Of a stretch of 64,000 nucleotides of DNA, positions 20,860 through 31,720 are shown piece after piece. This DNA is from Nansenia antarctica. Lineage: Eukaryota > Chordata > Actinopteri > Argentiniformes > Microstomatidae. Numbering within the stretch: position 1 is the stretch's first letter; each line of letters begins with the position of its first letter. Location of the stretch: NCBI GenBank assembly GCA_963989245.1, contig OZ022346.1, positions 10,116,747 to 10,180,746 of the forward strand, given 5' to 3'. The notes below the pieces were generated by a model, which was given only the letters and a program-made list of their open reading frames with translations, did no database searches and had not been told where the DNA came from. The position numbers and the translations under genes are program-made.

Positions 20860-21947
20860 CTTAGCAAAAACATTTCATTTGAGAAGTTTCAATCAGGTTT
20901 TCGTTCTAACCACAGTACTGAGACTGCATTAGTAAAGGTTGTAAACGATCTCAGACTTATCATAGATGCTGGGGGTGTATCAGTTCTTGTCTTGTTAGAT
21001 TTGAGTGCTGCTTTTGATACAGTAGATCACACTATTCTAATACATCGTTTAGAAAACTGTGTTGGTCTCTCAGGACTTGTATTAGAGTGGTTTAAATCTT
21101 ATCTAGCTGGTAGAAATGTCTCTGTTGTTCTGGGAGACTCTGTTTCTGATAATGATGATATCACATGTGGGGTCCCTCAGGGGTCTGTTCTTGGTCCCTT
21201 GCTCTTCTCCCTGTACATGATCCCATTAGGTGGAATCATCAGAAAACATGGTGTACATTTTCATAGTTGTGCTGATGATACTCAGCTGTACATATCAGTA
21301 TTGCCTGATAATTCACATGCACTCAGCTCGCTGGAGAATTGTCTCCGAGATATAAAACTTTGGATGTCCAAAAATGTTCTACAACTAAATCAGGACAAAA
21401 CTTACATTCTTGTCATTGGACCAAAACCACAAAAAGACAAATTGTCGAATACGATGGGAACCTTGCTTTCAAACTGCAAACATGAAGCTAAGAATCTAGG
21501 TGTGATTATAGATTCTGACTAAAGCGTTGAGCCTCACATCAAATCTATCACTAGAAATGCTGTTTATCATCTATGGAATATTGCAAAAGTTAGAAATGTT
21601 CTCCGCCAAGCTGATGCAGAAGTGTTAATGCATGCTTTTCTTATTACACGTTTGGACTATTGTAACAGTCTCCTTTCTGGTCTTCCGAAGAAAGCTATTG
21701 GCCAGCTGCAATTAGTCCAAAATGCAGCAGCGAGAGTTTTAAACCAAAACAAGACTAAAAACCCATCTTTTTAATATTGCCTTTAAATGACTAAATAATT
21801 AAATTAAGATCATAAAAACCCATCCTTTTAATATTGCATTTAAGTTACTAAATAATTAAATTAAGATTATATAATGATTAAAGCACTTTGAGCTGCAACG
21901 TTTGCAGGAAAAGCGCTATACAAATAAAGTTATTATTATTATTATTA
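20860..21947 (+). mobile_element. L2-like LINE with partial reverse transcriptase
   Basis: The open part (20880-21522) encodes QSGFRSNHSTETALVKVVND, LLDLSAAFDTVDHTILIHRL, CGVPQGSVLGPLLFSLYM and the catalytic box as CADDTQLYI instead of the usual YADD. It ends at a TAA after IDSD. Downstream, an internal deletion joins the AARVL region to the tail TTTTAATATTGCCTTT. The tail ends AAAGCGCTATACAAATAAAG plus (TTA)n. It is 5' truncated and not functional. Confidence 0.9.
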
Positions 21948-21959
21948 TAGAATCCCAGG

Positions 21960-22513
21960 GGCATAGAACAAATATAAATAACAAAATAATGTAAGATAGT
22001 TACAGTTAGCATAACTAATTCTCTATTTTGCAAGAACTTATGGTGAAACTATCAATCATTTTCTATACCAGAATAATTTAATGTAGGTATATGAATGAAC
22101 TAATCAGGTAAGTATTGCATTGTACATTGTATTTATGCTTATCAGTGTATCTCATATCAAGGGTACAGCATGAATGCTGTCATCAACTATGTGCTGTCTT
22201 ACATACTACGAAACATTTTACAAACTAACAAATATGTTAAAATAAAAGATAAACATTCTAACAACTTTTCTTTTTGTCATGACAACGATAGTAGCAAGTA
22301 GGAAGTAGAGCTTAAACGAATACCACTCTAAAGGTTAAGGAACTCTGCCACTATGAATGAATGAATGAATGGACGTTATTGCATTAGAGGCAGGGAGGCT
22401 CTAAAACATAAGGGAAACCTAAACATAAAGGAAACCTTTCAGTTACAAACGCAAAACAATTAACTCATTCAGTGTCGAGGGTGAATAAAATCACTCAAAC
22501 TGTCATCATGCTA
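21960..22513. other. No recognisable feature
   Basis: AT-rich intergenic sequence with a short (AATG)n run near 22355. No gene seen. Confidence 0.6.
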
Positions 22514-23822
22514 GGCTTTGTTCACACCACAGGTCTTGATGCTCAATTCCGATTTTTTTTCTGAATCCGATTTTTTGCAGTTCAGATGACTGGCAGTTCA
22601 GATGACTTTTAAAATGTGATCTATATTTGACCCACATTGACTAGTGTGAACATTCCACGGCCCTGAACAGACCGGCATGCGCAGAAGGACAATAACAATG
22701 ACGTCAGGATGTCACGCGCAGAAGTAACCTAAAGCAGAGAAAAAGAAAAAAAAAGGAAAGCACAAAAAACAAAAAAAGGAAAGCACAGAAGTAACCAAGG
22801 TTAATAATAATAATAATACATTAGACTTATATAGCTCTTTTCTAGACACTCAAAGACGCTTTACAAACTGAAAAGATCGAGAAGTAAAATAAAAAGAAAC
22901 AAAAAAATAAATAAAAGAAAGTATAGGGGTCTAATTAATTTACTAAAATGAATTACTAAATATAAGTCTCTTTGTAGGATACAAGTCTACTCTGTATACT
23001 GCAAGTATATCTAGATTTATGATATATACATATATATAGGATATATAGGATAACATGTTCCTCATTTTCAAGTTTTTGTGCAGCGGAAGCCGGTAAAGAT
23101 ATGAGCAAGATATAATATGAGCAGTTGCGTCTAGAGTGCAGGGTTGCCAGATGGGGCGGGTTACCGCCGAATGGGCTACTGGATTTAGCGGTTATGGGCT
23201 GGGTAGGCTATAAATTGTCAATCCCATCTGGCAACCCTGCTAGAGTGACGTAAAAGTTGCATTAAACGCGATTTGACAGTTCAGACAGGGGCGCGTTGCT
23301 AAATATCAGATATGTCTCTCACCCATCCCATAACCCATCACTGCCTCATTTTTAGTACCCCTGCTCCACTACCCCCGCTATCCCTCACCTCCGCTCTTCC
23401 TCACCCCTACCTCCTCCGTCTCTCTCCCCTCTCTCTGACTGTTAGTATTTTAATGCATCTGTATTTGCCAGTGTTTTATTGTTTTATTGTTTATTGTATT
23501 ACTTAACCTTGTTTTATTTCTAGCTTCCCATCCCCCCCCCCCCCCCCCCCCCCAAGAGCCATTGCTTTTTGGTCAGGCTGCATTTGCAAATAAGAATTTG
23601 TTCTTACATGTTTGCCTGGTTAAATAAAGGTTAAATTAAAAATAATAATAATAAATGTATCCGATATAATACCACCTCTGAACGCGACCCAGGTCGGATT
23701 TTGAAAAGTCAGATTTCATGTGACTTGCGCTGTTCCCACGGTCATGCATAAATCAGACCTGAGTCGCGTGTCGGCAAAAAAATCGGATTTGGGTCACATT
23801 TCACTGCAGTGTGAACGTAGCC
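22514..23822. mobile_element. DNA element with GTTCACAC-type inverted ends, carrying nested repeats
   Basis: The left end GGCTTTGTTCACACCACAG and the right end CTGCAGTGTGAACGTAGCC are imperfect inverted repeats. Subterminal AATCCGATTTTTT-like motifs occur at both sides. The interior holds a LINE-tail fragment near 22800-22870, the 101-bp hAT at 23139 and another LINE tail (GGTTAAATAAAGGTTAAATT) near 23620. Confidence 0.75.
23139..23239. mobile_element. 101-bp hAT MITE with perfect target duplication
   Basis: Starts CAGGGTTGCCAGATGGG and ends CCCATCTGGCAACCCTG. The flanking CTAGAGTG (23131-23138 and 23240-23247) is a perfect 8-bp duplication. A degraded relative is at 3735. Confidence 0.95.
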
Positions 23823-24683
23823 CCGTAGGAGTACCGAGGGTGACTTTATTCACCAAAAATGCATAAATTATGATGCTTCATTTTGTAGCCAATCAAAGTA
23901 TTGTTGCTAGGTAGAAACCACATAACTCCAGGTGGTGAGTGTTCCGGAATTATTTGTCAATTAGTGAATTAAGCCTCATTAAACACAGTGATTTGTGGCA
24001 GAGAATGACTTTTCAGAGTATGAGTGTTTAAGTGGCATCAAACATGGTGATCCATGCCAGAGAAAGTGCTTACTCTGTAGCAACCTTAGTCCTGATCACA
24101 AATATTATTCTGATTACAGTTTATACTGACTGGAAACAATATGATGATTGGAAATGATAGGTAAGAAGAGCGTATCTGTAAAACCACATGTTAGAAACAG
24201 ATCAGCCCTGTAAAGGGTTAACTCTGTTCCAGGGAGAAGAGCTGTATTGGGAGGGGAGGAGCATTTCAATGTCAGTTTGCTGAAATGAAACTCAACTGTG
24301 TAGATACATAAAGTGTATCGTGCACGAGAGCAGACTCTCAAACTCGTCAGATATTGTCCTCAAACAGACATCTATCACACATAAAGGACAGACACATCTA
24401 TCACAGATACAGTATAAAGGACAGAGACATCTATCACACTCACAGAATCACAGAGTTGAGAGACTTATATTAACATGTCAAGATAAACTATTGTGTTCAC
24501 TCTCTCCCAGTTTTTTATAGACAGTTCAGTATGTAAAACATCTTGATTTGGTTGAAGGACTATTTTCTATGTGATGTATTATAATGTTATCATTATTGGT
24601 CTCTGTATAATCTCATAAGACAGTCTTGACAGCACCGTAGCTGAAACTATCGAGATCTGATTGATTCCAGGAAATGCTTTATA
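23823..24683. other. Region upstream of the TRIM remnant
   Basis: No repeat end or coding exon recognised. Short tandem similarity (ACAGACACATCTATCACA, about 24365-24440) is present. It could contain former 5' sequence of the TRIM-like gene. Confidence 0.5.
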
Positions 24684-24707
24684 GTGTCACCTCTGGTCTC
24701 TCTAGAT

Positions 24708-25101
24708 ATGGCTTCCTCCAGCAGTCTCCTGTCTGAGGAGCAGTTCCTGTGTTCTGTCTGTCTGGATGTGTTCACTGACCCTGTCTCTATTCAATGTGGA
24801 CACAACTTCTGCATGGCCTGTATCAGAAAGTACCGGGACAGCAATGACCTGTGTCAGTGTCCAATGTGTAAAAAAGCATTTGATAAGAGACCAGATCTCT
24901 TTGTCAATACTGGCCACTCAGTTTAGGAAGTCAGTTGAAGTGAAGGCAACCAGCAGCCCAGCCCCAGACACACCTGTCCACAAGACTCATGACACCGTCC
25001 CCATAGAGGAGGAGTATGGAGAGAGGAAGGCTCAGCTGGGGAAGACAGCACTCAGACACTCAAGTGACGACAACAGTAGTAGCCAGTGGTCACGTGCATG
25101 A
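24708..25101 (+). pseudogene. TRIM-type RING finger gene fragment, truncated
   Basis: ATG at 24708 (MASSSSLLSEEQFLCSVCLD) opens a C3HC4 RING: CSVC, IQCGHNFC, MAC, then CQCPMC. This is typical of fish TRIM E3 ubiquitin ligases (TRIM21/39/47-like and finTRIM groups). The frame stops at TAG 24924-24926, after 72 codons. In another frame, matching linker-like sequence continues (QFRKSVEVKATSSPAPDTP to 25101), so a frameshift interrupts it. No B-box, coiled coil or B30.2 domain follows. Most likely a relic of a large, rapidly duplicating family; a truncated RING-only product is possible but unsupported. Confidence 0.8.
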
Positions 25102-25690
25102 CAGTTGGCTAGTAGCTACCTGTGTGTGAGTCATGTCAGCAGTGTGGGAATACTTCAGTCTTGTTAGGGATTTGTATTAATATAACTAGAAGTGATAAAT
25201 CAAGTACTGTGTGTTCATTTAAATAATATGTGACTGAGGTCAGTTGAAGTCTCACAGAACCATAAAAGAGAGGTTCTGCTTTTGAGCGACATGGGGGGAA
25301 GGGGCTCCTGACTGGGAGAAAGTGTTGTGGTTCAAACCGCCTGTAGATTGCTTATTTTTACCTATGTGCTAACAACCATTTTGTACCTGCTGTTATGATA
25401 TTCTATTTTCCTATACTCTATTTATACTATCATAACTAATGATTAATGATAAGTCTATTCTTCTATACTGTATTTTAACTTGTTAATCGAATCCCAAGTC
25501 ATGGGAGTCTGTGGGCCTGGCAACAGTGATGTTTACACAAGCGATCCTGATAAGGACATAGGGCCTACTGACCTAGTCAGGAGGGAATGTGTTTGAAGAT
25601 CAATTAACTGGCCAATTAGTGCTTTAGAACTATCAAAATATCTGTGCATCCTAAAAACATAACTGTGTGCATATGCTTACTGGTTCCTTA
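25102..25690. other. No recognisable feature
   Basis: Unique-looking AT-rich sequence after the TRIM relic. No gene seen. Confidence 0.55.
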
Positions 25691-26081
25691 AAAACCATTA
25701 GAATGTGTGTGTGTCTAAGTTTGTGCTGAGGCACAAATGAGGCACAAATGTATGTTTGTGCTGAGGCACAAATATGTACATTTCAAGCCTGCAAACTGCG
25801 ACACTTTAAATAAATGTGCAATAACACTATGTGCAATATGACAACCCTAGTCGTCTATCTGTACAGTATAGTATAGTGGATAGTGTACATAGCCTTTATT
25901 TATGTAAACCAGCTCCTTCCCTTCTTGTGTTTTTTAAAAGTGTTTTTTTTTTTCTTTTTTTCTTTCCTAACACCAGGGGAGCCACCCCTCCTAAATTTCG
26001 TTGTTTGGTACCTGTACTATAGCAATGACAATAAAGACCATTCATTCATTCATTCATTCATTCATTCATTCATTCATTCTA
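25691..26081 (+). mobile_element. 3' end of Rex1/CR1-like LINE with (ATTC)n tail
   Basis: Shares GCACAAATGTATGTTTGTGC-type sequence, AGCCTTTATTTATGTAAACC and ACAATAAAGACCATTCATTC with the minus-strand copies at 27293-27800 and 58003-62040. It ends in an (ATTC)n array. Only the 3' non-coding end is present. Confidence 0.88.
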
Positions 26082-26600
26082 ACGTAAGACTAGGCTGCTC
26101 AGGATACCGTTGCGGCAGGGGTCTTAATGATGTAATATCCTGTCACATGATGATTATCAGTTGATTTGATCCAAAATGGTGCCTTGAAATTGGTTGCTCC
26201 GAATGATATCAGTGAAATAATTTTTTGGTGACAAAAGTGATTTGAGGAAAGCAAACATTTCTACTTAAAAATCCTTAACCATTTAGCAGTATATTGTTAT
26301 AAACCCTTGTAAAACCATGCCAGAATAATAGTTGTAATATCATTTTAGATATTTTAATGGCACATTAGCTGGTTGCATTTGTGTTCGGACGGTTGTACCG
26401 AATGACTTTTTAACCCATTAAAGAGCTGAAAGTGCCTGATATTGTAGAAAATCACCATAAACTCTTTGTGTATTCAATAAAGGAGAGCAAATAGTGTTAG
26501 TTAACATAATGTATACATATATATTAATTGTTAATTTTAGAAAATATTACATTCGGACACAAAATGTACATGTCACGTCATTGACCCAAACACAGTTTGT
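26082..26600. other. No recognisable feature
   Basis: AT-rich sequence without a recognised gene or element. Confidence 0.55.
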
Positions 26601-27292
26601 TACAGTTTTTCCCAATTGCTAAAACACAAAAGCCAATTCTCTAAACCAAATGACCAGTTCTCTAAACACATTTAATAAAACTAGCTCCCATTTGCCAAAA
26701 CCATAAACACATTTCACATGAAGACACAATTCACAAAACACAATCCTCCTTTTCTCATAAATCTAAACACATTTTGTCTTGCTAAAACACAAGTTGCAAA
26801 AAACTCTGCTAAAATTCTCAAATTAAAGCTCATGTGATGCAAAATGCTTGCCACAGTCAGCTAAATTTGAACACAATGAACACACCTGGGGGCTATTCCA
26901 CGAAGCTCGATAAAGTTCTAAGCCTCAATAAAGTTCTAAGCCTCGATAATGTTAGCTTGCGTTCGGTTCCATCAATGTGGCTCAAATAATTCGCTGCTTG
27001 GTTGAGCTCCTTCTGAGTCAGATATAATTAGCCTGGTCGCGACCAGGCTAAAACACTGGCTATAGTAATACGTGCGTCAAAAAAGGCTCACAGGCGGAAA
27101 CTAAACCCCGAACGACAGTTCCTCATGTGTCTTTTAGGAAATATTAGTTCCCACTTCACACGAGATAGATAGATTAGATAGTTTGACTGTGTGATAGATA
27201 GATAATTTGATAATTTGAAAGTGTGATCGATCGATAGATAGTTTGATTGTGTGATAGATAACTAGATATTTTGAAAGTGTGATATGAATGAA

Positions 27293-27805
27293 TGGTCTTT
27301 ATTGTCATTGATATAGTACAGGTACCAAACAACGACATTTGGGAGGGGGGGCTCCCCTGGTGCTAGGAAAGAAAAAAAAGAAGAAAAAAAAAGAAGGGAA
27401 AGGAGCTGGTTTACATAAATAAAGGCTATGTACACTATCCACTATACTATACTGTACAAATAAAACACTGTGCTGTACTCGATGCTATGCTATACCTATT
27501 CTAACATTTCCTATTCTCTGCAACCTTATGTACCCTAGGGTTGTCATATTGCACATAGTGTTATTGCACATTCATTTAAAGTGTCGCAGTTTGCAGGCTT
27601 GAAATGTACACATTTGTGCCTCAGCACTACACCTGATTTTCAATCCAGCAGCTGCCATCAATCCGTCCAGACTGTCCAGGGCCCAGAACCTAGGTCTTTT
27701 CTGTGTTCAGGGCCTGGATGGCCCTGGGGTAGAAGCTGAGCTTCAGTCTGTTTGTCCTTGCGAACATGGTCCTGTACCGCCTGTTCGAGGGCAGCCGAGA
27801 GATAG
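27293..27805 (-). mobile_element. 5'-truncated Rex1/CR1-like LINE, minus strand
   Basis: Starts at its 3' end with GAATGAATGGTCTTTATTGT, continues through the same 3'UTR as the 58-kb copy, and ends in the last codons of the LINE ORF (QALNTEKT-like C-terminus region; GNRFARTN-type frame is the reverse of 27700-27800). It is a dead fragment of about 0.5 kb. Confidence 0.88.
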
Positions 27806-27896
27806 ATAGATCGATGGATACATAAATTAAAAAGTGTAAAAAATAAAATAAAATGAATTGGTATGTCTATCAACTTGCATTGCTGTTATCACAGTG

Positions 27897-27967
27897 GTCT
27901 GGTTGGCGCAGTGGTTAAGGCAGCCAGCTGGAGTTCCAAAGGTTGCGAGTTTGAGACTTGACTAAGT
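27897..27967 (+). ncRNA. tRNA-like sequence (SINE head or tRNA pseudogene)
   Basis: GGTTGGCGCAGTGGTTAAGG is a good pol III A box/D-arm. The T-arm equivalent GGTTGCGAGTTTGAGAC is a degenerate B box. A (TTTA)n run follows. Confidence 0.5.
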
Positions 27968-28140
27968 GATTTATTTATTTATTTTTTACATTTAACCGAA
28001 GATTTCATGCAAAGGCTTCAAACACCATTGTAATCGTGTCAGTTCTTGTCAATTAGCCTGCACCATAATTTTATAGCCTACATACTTTTTTAAATGAGAT
28101 TTTAGATTAGATTCAGACAACGAAATGCAGTAAAAAGTGT

Positions 28141-28222
28141 GTCCGAAGAGGGATTCGAACCACGTCTAAAAATGTAGAATAAATCCTGTGGCAGCGGTCG
28201 ATACCACTAGGCCATTGTGGCG
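28141..28222 (-). ncRNA. tRNA-like sequence with consensus A and B boxes
   Basis: On the minus strand, ATGGCCTAGTGGTATCGAC (A box TGGCCTAGTGG) and GTGGTTCGAATCCC (B box GGTTCGAATCC) lie about 40 bases apart. The acceptor stem does not pair, so it is a tRNA-derived pseudogene or SINE head. Confidence 0.6.
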
Positions 28223-28876
28223 ATATGACGGTTTGTAGCCTGCTGCTGATATCACCACAGTAGTAATATTCATTTATTAAAATATGAACATATAACAATA
28301 ACTGGGGCTAGTATGACCTACGCATTTAATCGGTCAGCAATTTCTTGCCAAACCATTTCCCTCGCCTTGTTAATAATCTTATTTTTCCGTCTTCATAAAG
28401 ATCAATAATTCGGGAATGCTGTGCAAATGTAGTACCCCTGCAGAGTGGAGTATCTTCATTTCGACAGATCGACTCTTTGGGGCTCTTTATGTCTGCGTGC
28501 ACGCGCCCATATCGAAGATTTGTAAGCCTGTCTTCTGTGAACACTGATGACACAAGGCTGATCCTCGTTCGAGGAATCACCTGAGGCTTGAATTCCAATC
28601 CCGAGTTGCCTGATCGCCTGATTTCTTTCAATCGCCGATATACTAAGCCACCTTTAGTGGAATGGCCCCCTGGCTTCATTCATTAAACATAACGACTCAA
28701 AATTTAAGACACTTGTTGCAAATGATTGTGGTGTGTGTGTGTGTGTGTGTGTGGTATAGTTCCATAAATAAATAAAAAAACATCACACCCTGAACATTGT
28801 TTTCAGTGAGTATTGTTGTGTGTAATGGATCCTCTGTAGTGTTTGCATTGAGTTGTGATACAGTACAGTATTGTAC

Positions 28877-29312
28877 ATGTTACGGTACATGTGGGAATAC
28901 GGTACATTTTTCAAACCTTTATTTAAAACTCGATAGGACAACAGTGCAACAACTTCGCGGCTGAACTTTAGTAAAATTTCCGACATTATATGCCATTTAA
29001 AGGGGGGAAATAGATATCTAAAAATGCATGACTATCATGCAAAATCAGCCTTAAAATATGTAACGTTAGATATTACGTTAGACAGGGAGCGCAGATTTAT
29101 TTTTATGCATGACTATCATACATGTGGGAAAACTAGGGTTAGGGTTAGGTGCTAGGGTGCTAGGGTTACAGTAAGGTTAGGGTTAGGATTAGGGTTAGGG
29201 TTAAGGTTACGGTTAGGGTTAGACATGCCAGCATGTACCAAGTCACCCTAGCACCTAACCCTAACCCTAGTTTTCCCACATGTACCGTATTCCCACATGT
29301 ACCGTAACATTG
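28877..29312. repeat. Palindrome containing telomere-like TTAGGG repeats
   Basis: Perfect 39-bp arms lie at 29121-29159 and 29244-29282 (AAAACTAGGGTTAGGGTTAG within). An outer inverted pair lies at about 28877-28909 and 29281-29312 (GTACATGTGGGAATACGGTA). The loop contains further variant GGTTAG units. Confidence 0.95.
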
Positions 29313-30104
29313 AAGGAAGTTATACTATTTCAATTACTGTAACTCTCACCCACCCCTGTGGGTGAATGCGTACTTCAGAATGGTCAAGAGATCCCTTTAG
29401 AAAGAAGTCGATTGTCCACACGTAAGATCAAGTTCGAATTACTGTACTGTAATGTCTTTTAGTTATATAGTAAAATTAGCCAAGCATTACAGTAAAACAT
29501 TCATGAAGAACATACTGTAAAAGGATATTTTCCAACAACATACATACTGTATTTTCTGTAGATTTACATACTGTTCATATGAAACACACAAATCTATGAA
29601 TGCCCAATACTCTAGTGATATATTCTGAGAACAGATACTGTAAGGTTTCTAAAAATGTGCTTTGGCAGTTGTGAAAAAAAAGAACATTCTCACACACTGA
29701 ACATTGTGTTTTCAGTTGTTTTGTTGTAGTCTGTAATGATGCTTATAGTGTTTACATTTTTGCAGGCTTTGAGCAGCTGTTTTGGTGTGAAAGTTTGAGT
29801 TTTGAAGAGAGAAGGTGTGGTTTTGTTTATGTAGCTTTAGAAAAGTGTGTTGTGTTTAGAGTTTTGGGAAAATGGAGGAAAGTTTTGTGAAATGTGTTTT
29901 AGCAATTGAGAAAAACTGTAAGTTAAACATCAGACTGCTGGGTTTGTGAATAACAATCCCAAGCACACAGATGCAATACCACATGTCTTCCAATAGTGTG
30001 ATTGTATCTACCAAGGATAAGCACATAACAACAAACACCATGCATAAATCAGACCTTATTCTCAAAACCAATCAAACCACCACTGCACTCAAATGTAAAA
30101 ATCA

Positions 30105-30120
30105 TGTTTTTTTTATTAAA
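30105..30120 (-). terminator. Probable poly(A) signal for the fndc11-like gene
   Basis: On the minus strand TTTTAATAAAAAAAACATG contains AATAAA about 65 bases after the stop codon. Confidence 0.6.
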
Positions 30121-30181
30121 ATCATATATTTTTTTAAACGTCTTTCATTTCAAATAGCTAGGCATTAACGGCAGCAACACA

Positions 30182-31216
30182 CTACCAGAGAAACAGCCTC
30201 CTCTTCCTCTCCCGGCTCTCCATGGACCCCGCAGTGGTTTTGAGGATAAGGGTCTCATTCCAGTGACCGTAGACCTGGCCACGGCCGTCTTCCCTCTTGA
30301 CTGTGAACTCGTAGCACCGCTCAGGCAGCAGGTTCCCGATCAGAACAGAGTAGGCGGTACAGGTGACCATTCCCAGATGGCTCCCTTCCTCTGTGTTGGC
30401 CAGCTGCAAGAGCTTGTAGTAGATCTCAAACTTCTCCCGCGGGTCCTGGGGCGCTTGCCCAAAGACGAACCAGTGCAGCTTGGCACTGATGCTCAACGCC
30501 TCTGAGTGGAGCTTGTCAAACACCACGGGCGTCTTGATGGTCAGTGACAGCTGATACATGGGCATCTTGGTGCTGCGGCCACAGTCGGGGATGAGCTTGT
30601 GCTTGGGATGCAGCTTGCCAGGCCCCACCCGGGAGTCAAAGTCCAGCAGGGCCTTGTTGAGCTGTGCCACCTTTCGTCGCCACCTTTCGTTCTCCTGGGC
30701 GAGGGAGAACAGGTCCACCTGGTCGCCTTTGGACTCCAGCATGGCCTCCAGCTCCTCCTTGCCTTTACAGATCAGCTCACAGAGCTCCTCCAAGAGGCTC
30801 AGCTGGATCTTCACCTGGCTGGTTCCAAGCTTCTTCATGCGTGCAAGCTTCCAAGGGTCTATGAGTTGAAAGAAGGTGGCGGGGGGCAAGTAGTTCTGCT
30901 GCTGCTGCTGCAGTTGTAGCTGCTGTTGCTGCAGGTCCTGAGCCAAGGATGGCTGGTCCTGCTGCTTGACATCCAGGTAGAAGGAGCACTTCTGAAGGAT
31001 GTCCAGTTGGTTGATACGGGCCATGAGGGCGCAGGGGGACAACTCGGTGGAGAGTAGCTGCAGGATCTGGTGGCGGGTGTCCATGAAGGTGGTCCATGAG
31101 TCGTTGGACACTTGGGGGTTGTCTCCTTTCTGGCCAATGCTACCACAGTGCGTCTTCATGGGGTACTGCTGCTCACTGATGTCATTGCTTGGGCGGGTCA
31201 CCGTTATTCTTTTCAT
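30182..31216 (-). CDS. fndc11: fndc11-like: fibronectin type III domain-containing protein 11
   Basis: An intact frame of 344 codons from the ATG at 31216 (MKRITVTRPSND). Recalled FNDC11 features are present: FMDTRHQILQLLSTELSPCA, INQLDILQKCSFYLDV, LIDPWKLARMKKLGTSQVKI in the helical N-terminal two-thirds, then a C-terminal FNIII-like domain (LHWFVFGQ, FEIYYKLLQ, NLLPERCYEFTVKR). A glutamine-rich stretch (QQQQLQLQQQQQ) sits near residue 100. An earlier in-frame ATG at 31237 exists, but TTTGCAG just upstream of the 31216 ATG looks like a splice acceptor (exon start at 31221), so the downstream start is preferred, with a 5'UTR exon further right. Function is little known; mammalian FNDC11 is testis-enriched. 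Confidence 0.8.
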   Translation of the reverse strand: MKRITVTRPSNDISEQQYPMKTHCGSIGQKGDNPQVSNDSWTTFMDTRHQILQLLSTELSPCALMARINQLDILQKCSFYLDVKQQDQPSLAQDLQQQQLQLQQQQQNYLPPATFFQLIDPWKLARMKKLGTSQVKIQLSLLEELCELICKGKEELEAMLESKGDQVDLFSLAQENERWRRKVAQLNKALLDFDSRVGPGKLHPKHKLIPDCGRSTKMPMYQLSLTIKTPVVFDKLHSEALSISAKLHWFVFGQAPQDPREKFEIYYKLLQLANTEEGSHLGMVTCTAYSVLIGNLLPERCYEFTVKREDGRGQVYGHWNETLILKTTAGSMESRERKRRLFLW

Positions 31217-31319
31217 GTTAACTGCAAAGTAATGCATACACTAAGTTGAATACCTCTGCATCCATTTTTCAAGCTAACTTTCTCCTCTCAGATAAGCCTG
31301 CATTTAATATAATAATATA

Positions 31320-31720
31320 ATATGAATACACTTTATTTATATAGCACATTTTAAAAACATTGTTACAAAGTTACAAATGTACAGATAAAACAGATATAAC
31401 AAAAATCTAAGTAGAAAACTGTAAAACACATTTAAAAGAATAAAGGCAGCTTCAATTGCAAAGGCTAGTGTACAAAAATGAGTCTTAAGAAGAGATTTAA
31501 AAGAAAATACAGATATTGCTATCCTAATGTCATCAGGCAGAAGTCTTCCAGAGTCTAGGGGCCCTAATGGCAAAGGCACAGACACCTTTTGTCTTCAGTC
31601 CGGATCGGCCAGAAGGCCCTGCCTGAGGGGCTTAGGCTGCATTGAGGCTTAAAAGTTATCAGTAACATCTTTAAATAAATTAACAGATCTTATCCACCTC
31701 ATTTTTCTGGTTTTCTGCTC
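31320..31720 (-). mobile_element. LINE 3' end fragment, minus strand
   Basis: CACTTTATTTATATAGCACA starts a reverse-oriented LINE-like 3' tail. The following 80-codon minus frame (SLLKTHFCTLAFAIEAAF) looks like a decayed LINE C-terminus. It lies in the probable 5' flank or intron of fndc11. Confidence 0.55.

Larger units (their letters stand above)
26886..28672. mobile_element. Nested DNA element with GGGGGCTATTCCACGAAG end
   Basis: ACCTGGGGGCTATTCCACGA on the left and TAGTGGAATGGCCCCCTGG on the right are imperfectly inverted (GGGGGCYATTCCAC). A minus-strand open frame at 28326-28679 (starting MKPGGHSTKGG) lies at its right end. I do not recognise the product. Confidence 0.6.
26603..29918. 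mobile_element. DNA element with CAGTTTTTCCCAATTGCTAA-type ends, heavily nested
   Basis: Left CAGTTTTTCCCAATTGCTAA and right TTAGCAATTGAGAAAAACTG are inverted and flanked by TA dinucleotides. Subterminal AAAACACA/TGTGTTTT motifs match at both sides. It contains a further element (about 26886-28670), a LINE 3' end, two tRNA-like sequences and a telomere-like palindrome. No transposase was recognised. Confidence 0.75.

Noticed and set aside
28326..28679. Protein gene of 117 codons on the minus strand
   Set aside because: No recognised family, no promoter or splice context, and it lies at the edge of a DNA element. Left as unknown within that element.
28877..29312. True chromosome end
   Set aside because: Short, variant repeats in both orientations with unique sequence on both sides.
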